DNA of 10,648 bases from Acidothermaceae bacterium (GTDB taxonomy: Bacteria; Actinomycetota; Actinomycetes; Acidothermales; Acidothermaceae). How positions within the stretch are numbered: position 1 is the stretch's first letter; the number at the start of each line of letters is the position of its first letter. The stretch covers positions 1 through 10,648 of the forward strand of contig JAICLV010000081.1 in the NCBI GenBank assembly GCA_025925185.1. The letters run 5' to 3'. A program made the translations under genes and the position numbers. This document shows positions 1-4,893 of this stretch, piece after piece. The notes under the pieces were generated by a model, which saw only the letters and a program-made list of their open reading frames with translations, had not been told where the DNA came from and searched no databases.

Positions 1-515
1 CGCAGTTCGAACATCATCTGGTAGGTCAGCGTGCCCGACTTCGAGACCAGCCCGATGCGGCCTGGTTTGGTGATGTCCGCGGGAATGATGCCGGCGTTTG
101 ATTGGCCGGGCGAGGCGACACCCGGGCAGTTCGGGCCGATGATGCGGGTCTTGTTGCCGTGCGCGACGTTGTAGGCCCACGCCGAGGTGCTGTCGTGCAC
201 CGGGATCCCCTCGGTGATGACGACGGCGAGCCCGATGCCTGAGTCGATCGCCTCGATCATCCCGGCCTTCGCGCCAGCTGGCGGCACGAAGGAGACGACG
301 ACGTTCGCCCCGGTCGACGCCATCGCGTCGGCGATCGTGCCGAACACCGGCAGCGACTTGCCGTCGACCTCGACGGTGGTGCCGGCCTTGCGCGGGTTGG
401 TGCCGCCGACGATGTTCGTGCCGGCCGCGAGCATCCGACGAGTGTGCTTGCTGCCCTCGGAGCCGGTGATGCCCTGCACAAGCACCCGACTGTTGCGGTC
501 AAGAAAAATCGCCAT
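1..515 (-). CDS. sucD: Succinyl-CoA synthetase alpha subunit, 3' end cut by window edge
   Basis: SucD is the CoA-binding, phosphohistidine-carrying subunit of the TCA-cycle ligase that interconverts succinyl-CoA and succinate plus nucleotide triphosphate in the cytoplasm. The first 171 codons are visible, roughly 57% of the usual 290-300 residues. The protein opens with [21 protein letters not shown], in which the GITGSEG stretch belongs to the CoA-binding Rossmann fold. Later come IIGPNCPG and [14 protein letters not shown], both hallmarks of SucD. The catalytic histidine lies beyond the left edge and cannot be checked. The ATG is preceded by AGGAG, which overlaps the sucC stop codon, so the two genes are 14 bp apart and probably translationally coupled. 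Identity is very secure from the motifs and from the sucC neighbour. Confidence 0.97.
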   Translation of the reverse strand, partial: MAIFLDRNSRVLVQGITGSEGSKHTRRMLAAGTNIVGGTNPRKAGTTVEVDGKSLPVFGTIADAMASTGANVVVSFVPPAGAKAGMIEAIDSGIGLAVVITEGIPVHDSTSAWAYNVAHGNKTRIIGPNCPGVASPGQSNAGIIPADITKPGRIGLVSKSGTLTYQMMFEL

Positions 516-529
516 GGTGTCGGTTACTC

Positions 530-1705
530 CTATTGCCGGGCCGCTAACTCAGCGGCGCGTGCGGCCGCGCCGTCCATCGTCTCGTTTTGCTCCACGCCGA
601 AAAGTCCGGCGTTCGCGAGGATCTCCCGCCCCTGCGCCGCCCGGTTTCCGTCAAGCCGGACGATGAGCGGCACCGAGATGTCCTCGCCGGACGCCTGCAA
701 CTTCCCGAACGCCGCCACGATCCCGTTGGCCACCGCGTCGCACGCGGTGATGCCGCCAAAAACGTTGACCAGCACAGATTTCACCGACGGGTCGGACAGC
801 ACGATGCCGAGCCCAGCGGCCATCACGTCGGCCGACGCGCCGCCACCGATGTCGAGGAAGTTCGCCGGCTTCACGCCTCCGCGCGATTCGCCTGCGTACG
901 CGACGACGTCCAAGGTGCTCATCACCAAGCCGGCGCCGTTGCCGATGATGCCGACGTCGCCGTCGAGCTTGACGTAGTTGAGGTCGGCCTCCTTCGCCCG
1001 CGCCTCCAGCGGGTCGGCGGCGGCCTTGTCGACCAGCGCCTCGTGCTCGGCGTGCCGGAAGCGGGCGTTGTCATCGAGCGTCACCTTGCCGTCTAGCGCG
1101 ACAACCTTGCCGTCGGTCGTTTTCACCAACGGGTTGACCTCGACGAGGGTGGCGTCCTCTTTCACGAACACGTCCCAAAGCTTGACGATGAGGTCGGCCG
1201 CGGCATCGATCACGTCGTCCGGGTATTTCGCGGCGACGGCGATTTCGCGGGCCTTCGCGAGATCGACGCCGATCGTCGCGTCGATCGGCACCTTCGCCAA
1301 CGCCTCCGGGTTTTCGACCGCGACCTGCTCGATCTCGACGCCGCCCTCACGAGACGCCATCGACAAGAACGTGCGGTTCGACCGGTCGAGCAGGAAGGAG
1401 AAGTAGTACTCCTCGGCGATGTCGGTGGCCTCGGTGACGAGCACCCGATGAACGGTGTGGCCCTTGATGTCCATGCCGAGAATGGCCTGCGCCTTCGCCG
1501 CCGCGTCGGCAGCGTCGTCGGCGAGCTTCACACCGCCGGCCTTGCCACGTCCGCCAGTCTTCACCTGCGCCTTCACCACGACCTTGCGGCCAAGTCGCGC
1601 TGCGATGTCGCGAGCCTGCTCCGGCGTCGACGCGACCTGGCCCGGGGTCACCGGGACGCCATGCGCGGCGAACAACTCCTTGGCCTGGTACTCGAACAAG
1701 TCCAC
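530..1705 (-). CDS. sucC: Succinyl-CoA synthetase beta subunit (ADP/GDP-forming)
   Basis: SucC is the nucleotide-binding subunit that pairs with SucD to form succinyl-CoA synthetase of the TCA cycle. The 391-residue product is full length for the family. The N-terminus [19 protein letters not shown] starts an ATP-grasp domain. [10 protein letters not shown] lies at residues 51-60, and VEVNPLV, a metal/nucleotide-site motif, is present near the middle. The C-terminal ligase domain contains [20 protein letters not shown] and NVFGGI. The start is a GTG with AGGGA about 7 bp upstream, and the MDLFEYQ opening is conserved in the family, so the start is well supported. The gene ends in TAG, followed 14 bp later by sucD. 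A C-rich leader precedes it, and it is transcribed divergently from the sigma factor gene. Confidence 0.97.
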   Translation of the reverse strand: MDLFEYQAKELFAAHGVPVTPGQVASTPEQARDIAARLGRKVVVKAQVKTGGRGKAGGVKLADDAADAAAKAQAILGMDIKGHTVHRVLVTEATDIAEEYYFSFLLDRSNRTFLSMASREGGVEIEQVAVENPEALAKVPIDATIGVDLAKAREIAVAAKYPDDVIDAAADLIVKLWDVFVKEDATLVEVNPLVKTTDGKVVALDGKVTLDDNARFRHAEHEALVDKAAADPLEARAKEADLNYVKLDGDVGIIGNGAGLVMSTLDVVAYAGESRGGVKPANFLDIGGGASADVMAAGLGIVLSDPSVKSVLVNVFGGITACDAVANGIVAAFGKLQASGEDISVPLIVRLDGNRAAQGREILANAGLFGVEQNETMDGAAARAAELAARQ

Positions 1706-1724
1706 GTCGAGATTCCCTACTGGT

Positions 1725-1764
1725 GGGCGGGCGGGTGTGCGGATGGGTGCGGCGGCGGGTGTGC
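1725..1764. repeat. G-rich direct repeats in the sucC leader
   Basis: GGCGGGTGTGC occurs twice on the plus strand, at 1730-1740 and 1754-1764, a 24-bp period. The segment also holds four GGG runs (1725-1727, 1729-1731, 1733-1735, 1745-1747) with intervening lengths of 1, 1 and 9, which fits an intrastrand G-quadruplex pattern. On the sucC transcript the same stretch is C-rich and G-poor. Whether it has a function is inference. Confidence 0.6.
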
Positions 1765-1769
1765 TTGCG

Positions 1770-1775
1770 AGGTTA
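1770..1775 (-). promoter_or_regulatory. Possible -10 box for sucCD
   Basis: The minus strand reads TAACCT, matching the actinobacterial TANNNT -10 pattern, about 65 bp upstream of the sucC GTG. No convincing -35 hexamer lies 17-18 bp further upstream, so this is a tentative assignment. If used, the transcript would carry the C-rich repeat leader. Confidence 0.35.
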
Positions 1776-1857
1776 CCCAGCGGCAGGTTTGAACCGGCGC
1801 CCGGGCCGTCTCGTTGTCGAGGTCAGTCGAGCCCTGCCTCCGGCGCCGACGCCAGAC

Positions 1858-1892
1858 CTGGCCGGGTCTGCTGCCCGAGCGGACCCGGCCAG
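1858..1892. other. Strong 15-bp-stem inverted repeat upstream of the ECF sigma gene
   Basis: CTGGCCGGGTC (1858-1868) is followed by its exact reverse complement GACCCGGCCAG (1882-1892). Inside them, T1869 can wobble-pair with G1881 and GCT (1870-1872) pairs with AGC (1878-1880), leaving a five-base GCCCG loop. It ends 65 bp before the chosen sigma start. No T-run follows on either strand, so it may be a U-less terminator, an mRNA leader structure or a protein site. The structure is directly visible; the role is not. Confidence 0.65.
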
Positions 1893-1926
1893 CCCATGCC
1901 CAGCCCTGCCGGACCGGCTACGGATT

Positions 1927-1940
1927 GCGCACCGGTGCGC
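1927..1940. promoter_or_regulatory. Perfect 14-bp palindrome before the sigma factor start
   Basis: GCGCACCGGTGCGC is exactly self-complementary. It lies 17 bp upstream of the ATG at 1958 and 2 bp upstream of an alternative in-frame ATG at 1943. This suits an operator for a dimeric regulator, or an element limiting translation. No ribosome binding site is obvious here. Function is inference. Confidence 0.45.
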
Positions 1941-1957
1941 CGATGCAATCCTCAGCT

Positions 1958-2536
1958 ATGGCCGACTCCCCGTTCGAGCAAACCCTCGCCGCCGCGCGCA
2001 CCGGCGACGAGCAGGCGTTCGCCGCGCTCTGGCGGTCGCTCCACCCGGCGCTGCTGCGATACCTGCGGGTGGTCGCGCCAAAGATCGCGGACGACGTGGC
2101 GTCGGAGACATGGCTGCAAGTCGTGCGTGGGCTGGCCGGCTTCTCCGGCGACGAGGCGGGCTTCAAGTCGTGGCTGTACACGATCGCGCGCAACAAGGTG
2201 ACCGACGCCGCCCGACAGGCGGCCCGCCGTCCGATCGAGATCTCGGACAACGGGGACCTGTCGGCCCCTGCCGCCCCCGACGACACCGCGGCCGCGGTGA
2301 TCGAGCAGATCGACACCCAGACCGCGCTGGCGCTGATCGCGCGGCTGCCGGCCGACCAGGCCGAGATCGTCATGCTGCGGGTGGTGGCCGGACTCGAGGT
2401 GGCCGACGTCGCTCGCGTCGTCCGGAAAAGCCCTGGGGCGGTGCGGGTGACCAGCCATCGCGCCCTGCGCAGGCTGCGTGAGCTGCTCCAGTCGAGTGAA
2501 ACCGCCGCCGGCGGGCGGAAAGCTGTAACGCGATGA
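1958..2536 (+). CDS. ECF-type RNA polymerase sigma factor
   Basis: This 192-residue protein has the two-domain build of extracytoplasmic-function sigma factors, which direct RNA polymerase to a small regulon. Region 2 spans about residues 21-90, with DDVASETWLQVVRGL (45-59) and FKSWLYTIARNKVTDAAR (69-86), the -10 recognition part. A variable acidic/Ala-rich linker covers 91-122. Region 4 covers about 123-177 (LPADQAEIVMLRVVAGLEVADVARVV, then SPGAVRVTSHRALRRLRELL), the -35 recognising helix-turn-helix. I chose ATG 1958 because homology-like sequence begins there. ATG 1943 is an in-frame alternative, and neither has a clear Shine-Dalgarno. Its stop overlaps the start of the next gene by 4 bp, which strongly suggests a sigma/anti-sigma pair. 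The target regulon cannot be read from the sequence. Confidence 0.92.
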   Translation: MADSPFEQTLAAARTGDEQAFAALWRSLHPALLRYLRVVAPKIADDVASETWLQVVRGLAGFSGDEAGFKSWLYTIARNKVTDAARQAARRPIEISDNGDLSAPAAPDDTAAAVIEQIDTQTALALIARLPADQAEIVMLRVVAGLEVADVARVVRKSPGAVRVTSHRALRRLRELLQSSETAAGGRKAVTR

Positions 2537-3486
2537 GGCCGGACGACGTTCCGCACGCCGAGATGTTCAAGACACCGCGATTTCGCCGCATCCTCGGCGC
2601 ACGACGCCTCGACAAGCGCGCCGACGCGCTGGCGCCGCAGTACCTGCAATCAGGCGAGTGGTACGACGTCGCGGACTTGTTGGGCGCCGCGGCAGCTCCT
2701 GCAGCGGCTTCCGAACTAGCGGGCGAGCGGGAGATCATCGCCGCCTTCCAACGCGAGCATCTCGATTCCGTGTCCGTTACGGCTCGCCGTCGAACCCCCG
2801 TGAGGTCTCGCATGCTGAACTCCCTGCTGACCGGCAAAATCGTCGCAGCTCTCGCCGCCACCGCGCTGGGGGCCACCGGCGCCGCCACCGCCGCCTACGC
2901 CGACGCGCTACCGGACAGCGTGCAAGACATCGCGCACCACCTGATCGCCGCGCCGCCCGCCCATTCGCACGCGAGCGACACCGGCCGCGCGCACGGGCAT
3001 CAGTTCGGGGCCGCCAGCCCGTCGCCGACGGTCAACCCGTCGCCGTCCACCTCCGAGAGCGCGGCGCCGTCCGGGCCGGCGTTGCCGTCGGACTCCGTGT
3101 CACCGTCGGTGTCACCGTCCGCGTCCGCGTCGCCGTCCGCCGTCGTCTCACTCGATCCCGCGGCGTTTGGACTTTGCACCGCCTGGTCGAACGCCGTCGA
3201 CCACAACCGGCAGGACCAGGTCGGCTTCAAGAGCAAGCTGGCCGGGATCGCCGGCGGCGACGCGAGCATGAGCGACGACGACATCACGTCGTTCTGCGCC
3301 ACGGTGCAGAAGTCGCACGACAGCACGGACACCGACGAAGCCGGCGATCAGGCGAGCGTGTCGCCGTCTGCGAGCCCGGCGCCGAGCGCCACCGCGGACG
3401 AGCACGGCCACAACGGCGACAACCACGGGAAGAGCGGCAACGGCAACGGCGGCCACGGGAACGACGACGCCCCCGGCCACCACTGA
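2533..3486 (+). CDS. Single-pass membrane protein, probable anti-sigma factor partner of the ECF sigma
   Basis: Most likely holds the preceding sigma factor at the membrane; this is inferred from the ATGA overlap and the topology. Residues 1-97 look cytoplasmic and include DLLGAAAAPAAASELAGE near 48-65, a pattern I recall from actinobacterial proteins encoded next to ECF sigma genes. One hydrophobic segment lies at about 98-122, followed by DALPDSVQDIAHHLIAAP (124-141), also typical of that group. A Ser/Pro-rich stalk covers roughly 162-203. A small region then has two cysteines (C214 and C255) that could form a disulfide, and the last 28 residues contain six histidines among Gly, Asn and Asp. 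The HxxxCxxC motif of zinc-binding anti-sigma factors is absent. Total length is 317 residues. A purine-rich GGAAAG lies about 10 bp before the start. It could also be a secreted-type sensor without sigma-binding activity. Confidence 0.72.
   Translation: MRPDDVPHAEMFKTPRFRRILGARRLDKRADALAPQYLQSGEWYDVADLLGAAAAPAAASELAGEREIIAAFQREHLDSVSVTARRRTPVRSRMLNSLLTGKIVAALAATALGATGAATAAYADALPDSVQDIAHHLIAAPPAHSHASDTGRAHGHQFGAASPSPTVNPSPSTSESAAPSGPALPSDSVSPSVSPSASASPSAVVSLDPAAFGLCTAWSNAVDHNRQDQVGFKSKLAGIAGGDASMSDDDITSFCATVQKSHDSTDTDEAGDQASVSPSASPAPSATADEHGHNGDNHGKSGNGNGGHGNDDAPGHH
3016..3141 (+). repeat. Low-complexity Ser/Pro-coding repeat
   Basis: Imperfect hexamer-like units such as CCGTCG, CCGTCC and TCACCG recur and encode the SPS/SVSPS stalk of the membrane protein. 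A shorter stretch of the same kind lies at 3358-3399. Such tracts are prone to slippage-driven length change and give long spurious frames on the opposite strand. Confidence 0.7.
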
Positions 3487-3508
3487 ACACCGTCGGCTCG
3501 CGGCAGCG

Positions 3509-3925
3509 TCAGCTAGCCGCCGGCTTCACTCCGACGTTGGCGCGCACCCAGTCGATTATCGACTGGGTGCTTGCGCCTGGCGTGAAAATCTCAGCCACAC
3601 CAAGGGATTTCAACTCTCGAACGTCGGCGTCGGGGATGATTCCGCCCCCGAACACGAGAATGTCAGCGGCGTCGCGTTCACGCAGCAGCTCCAGCACGCG
3701 CGCGAACAACGTCATGTGCGCACCAGACAGGATCGAGAGCCCGATCGCGTCGGCGTCCTCCTGAACGGCGGTCGCGACGATTTGCTCCGGCGTCTGGTGC
3801 AGCCCGGTGTAGATCACTTCGACGCCCGCGTCCCGTAAAGCTCGCGCCACGACCTTCGCTCCGCGATCGTGGCCGTCAAGCCCCGGCTTGGCGACGACGA
3901 TGCGGGCCCGACCCGCGTCCGCCAT
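3509..3925 (-). CDS. B12-binding small subunit of an acyl-CoA mutase (IcmB/methylmalonyl-CoA mutase C-terminal type)
   Basis: This 138-residue protein is a stand-alone cobalamin-binding domain. Such subunits join a separate large subunit to form adenosylcobalamin-dependent mutases that rearrange isobutyryl-CoA, 2-hydroxyisobutyryl-CoA or methylmalonyl-CoA. The base-off/His-on signature is intact: DGHDRG (D17, H19, G22), with H19 the expected cobalt ligand, then SIL at 64-66 and the GGG loop at 93-95. The C-terminal [14 protein letters not shown] is typical. ATG 3925 is preceded by GGAGG with a 5-bp spacer; longer upstream frames lack family sequence. The large subunit is not in the window. 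Streptomyces icmB, as I recall, sits in a similar sucCD/pcrA neighbourhood, which favours an isobutyryl-CoA mutase subunit, but the substrate cannot be settled from this subunit. The gene converges on the anti-sigma gene with a 22-bp gap. Confidence 0.9.
   Translation of the reverse strand: MADAGRARIVVAKPGLDGHDRGAKVVARALRDAGVEVIYTGLHQTPEQIVATAVQEDADAIGLSILSGAHMTLFARVLELLRERDAADILVFGGGIIPDADVRELKSLGVAEIFTPGASTQSIIDWVRANVGVKPAAS
3544..3570. terminator. 27-bp perfect palindrome inside the mutase subunit gene, possible terminator for the sigma/anti-sigma operon
   Basis: GCACCCAGTCGAT (3544-3556) and ATCGACTGGGTGC (3558-3570) are exact reverse complements around a single base. It begins 58 bp after the stop of the plus-strand anti-sigma gene and lies within the last codons of the minus-strand mutase subunit gene (coding STQSIIDWV). 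No T-run follows, but actinobacterial terminators often lack one. It could be partly a by-product of the coding sequence, because QSI-IDW codons are self-complementary. The palindrome is certain; a terminator role is inference. Confidence 0.45.
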
Positions 3926-3930
3926 GCTCG

Positions 3931-3935
3931 CCTCC
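3931..3935 (-). promoter_or_regulatory. Ribosome binding site fixing the mutase subunit start
   Basis: The minus strand reads GGAGG five bases before the ATG at 3925. This supports that start over the much longer open frame reaching 4429. Confidence 0.75.
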
Positions 3936-3997
3936 GCTCGAAGGTTGTGACAAATCACTCGTTCCCCGCGTTCGATGAGCGTATCGCCGTCCAGGCT

Positions 3998-4027
3998 TTG
4001 CCGAATTGGTCCGGGCTGGGTTAACCT
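3998..4027 (+). promoter_or_regulatory. Probable vegetative promoter of the M23 peptidase gene
   Basis: TTGCCG (3998-4003) and TAACCT (4022-4027) are separated by 18 bp and fit the -35/-10 pattern of the main actinobacterial sigma factor. Transcription would start near 4034 and give a leader of about 65 bases that carries the direct repeats at 4042-4080. Confidence 0.55.
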
Positions 4028-4041
4028 CGGCGCCGCTGCCT

Positions 4042-4080
4042 GTCCCGGCCGACTCTCGCTGCAGTCCCGGCCGACTCTCG
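4042..4080 (+). repeat. Two copies of a 17-bp direct repeat in the M23 leader
   Basis: GTCCCGGCCGACTCTCG occurs at 4042-4058 and again at 4064-4080, without mismatch and with a period of 22 bp (about two helical turns). Both lie between the proposed promoter and the M23 gene start. They could be regulator sites or a recent duplication. Confidence 0.75.
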
Positions 4081-4084
4081 ACCC

Positions 4085-4090
4085 GAAGGA
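4085..4090 (+). promoter_or_regulatory. Ribosome binding site fixing the M23 peptidase start
   Basis: GAAGGA lies 8 bp before the GTG at 4099. The ATG at 4006, also in frame, would place the promoter -10 inside the gene and would put about 30 extra residues before the signal peptide. Confidence 0.65.
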
Positions 4091-4098
4091 CGCATTTC

Positions 4099-4893
4099 GT
4101 GCAATCGGTTCGCCGCCGCGCGGTCGCCGCGGCCTGCGCCTGCGCCGCGGCGTCCGCGGTGTGCGCTTGGGCGGTCGCACCTGGGTCGCAGGCGTCGGAG
4201 CCGTTGGAGGCGTCGGCGAGCAGCGTCCTCGGCGCGACGCACGAGGGCGGCGACACCGCCCTGCGGTTGCGCACGCTCGACGACCGAGCCGACCGCGGCC
4301 TCGCGCGCACGCCGCTCGCCTCGGTGCCGGCCGCGACAGACCGTGTGCTGTCTCCAGTCGCCACGCAACCGCACGAAGAGACTCTCGCCGACGCGGCCGC
4401 CAACTTAGCCGCGCAGCAGCGGGCCGCAAAGGAGGCCGCCGAGGCCGCCGCGAAGGCCAAAATCGCTGCGGCTAAAGCAAAAGCGGCGGCCGAGAAGCTC
4501 GCGTACGAACACCGTTGGGTGCGGCCGAACTACGGCGGGTTGAGCTCGCCGTTCGCGATGCGCTGGGGACGCATGCACGAGGGCATCGACCTCGCCGGCG
4601 GGTACGGGTCTCGGATCGTCGCCGCAGTCGAAGGCACCGTGCTCTACGCCGGGCCCGAGAGCGGTTACGGCCGGGTGGTGAAAATCCTCGACTGGGACGG
4701 CACCCAGACTTGGTACGGGCACATGTCGAAGTTCCTGGTGAAGGCCGGCGACCACGTCCAGGCCGGCCAGCCGATCGCGCTCGTCGGCGCCGCCGGCGAC
4801 GCAACCGGGCCGCACCTGCATTTCGAGGTGCGCATCGGCGGGGCGCCGGTCAACCCGATCCCGTTCCTCGCCGCGCGCGGCGTGCACATCTAG
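4099..4893 (+). CDS. Exported M23-family (lysostaphin-like) peptidase
   Basis: A probable zinc endopeptidase, or a scaffold of that fold, acting on peptidoglycan outside the membrane. From the GTG start it is 264 residues. A basic N-terminus with three arginines (5-7) leads into an Ala-rich hydrophobic core, a signal peptide ending near residue 34. A linker follows, then a charged Ala/Lys/Glu stretch at about 96-134 that should form a helix or coiled coil. The M23 domain covers about 147-264. Its catalytic motifs are complete: HxxxD (H160, D164), YGHMS (H208) and HLH (H239, H241), so it is likely active. The gene has its own promoter and leader, divergent from the mutase subunit gene, and its stop codon directly abuts that of pcrA. 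The exact bond cleaved and the regulation are unknown. Confidence 0.92.
   Translation: MQSVRRRAVAAACACAAASAVCAWAVAPGSQASEPLEASASSVLGATHEGGDTALRLRTLDDRADRGLARTPLASVPAATDRVLSPVATQPHEETLADAAANLAAQQRAAKEAAEAAAKAKIAAAKAKAAAEKLAYEHRWVRPNYGGLSSPFAMRWGRMHEGIDLAGGYGSRIVAAVEGTVLYAGPESGYGRVVKILDWDGTQTWYGHMSKFLVKAGDHVQAGQPIALVGAAGDATGPHLHFEVRIGGAPVNPIPFLAARGVHI

Noticed and set aside
187..977. Plus-strand frames antisense to sucD and sucC
   Set aside because: Both cognate genes are fully supported by motifs; the antisense frames are compositional shadows.
1814..1957. Longer sigma factor start at 1814
   Set aside because: The added peptide has no sigma region sequence and would pass through the strong hairpin and the palindrome. 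Family length is reached from 1958.
3148..3483. Val/Ala/Arg-rich frame antisense to the Ser/Pro and His-rich tail
   Set aside because: Arises from low-complexity repeats read on the opposite strand; no start signal or recognisable fold.
3945..3958. CRP/Rex-like site (TTGTGA then TCAC) upstream of the mutase subunit gene
   Set aside because: The half-sites are separated by 4 bp instead of the 6 expected for CRP or Rex, and the right half is incomplete for Rex. Too weak to list as an operator.
4028..4098. c-di-AMP (ydaO-type) riboswitch before the M23 peptidase
   Set aside because: Such riboswitches do precede some actinobacterial cell-wall hydrolases, but the leader from the proposed promoter is only about 65 bases and I cannot recognise the conserved core.
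3926..4429. Upstream extension of the B12-binding protein to 306 residues
   Set aside because: The extra residues are Arg/Pro-rich with no family similarity, run antisense through the M23 gene, and a GGAGG precedes the internal ATG at 3925.
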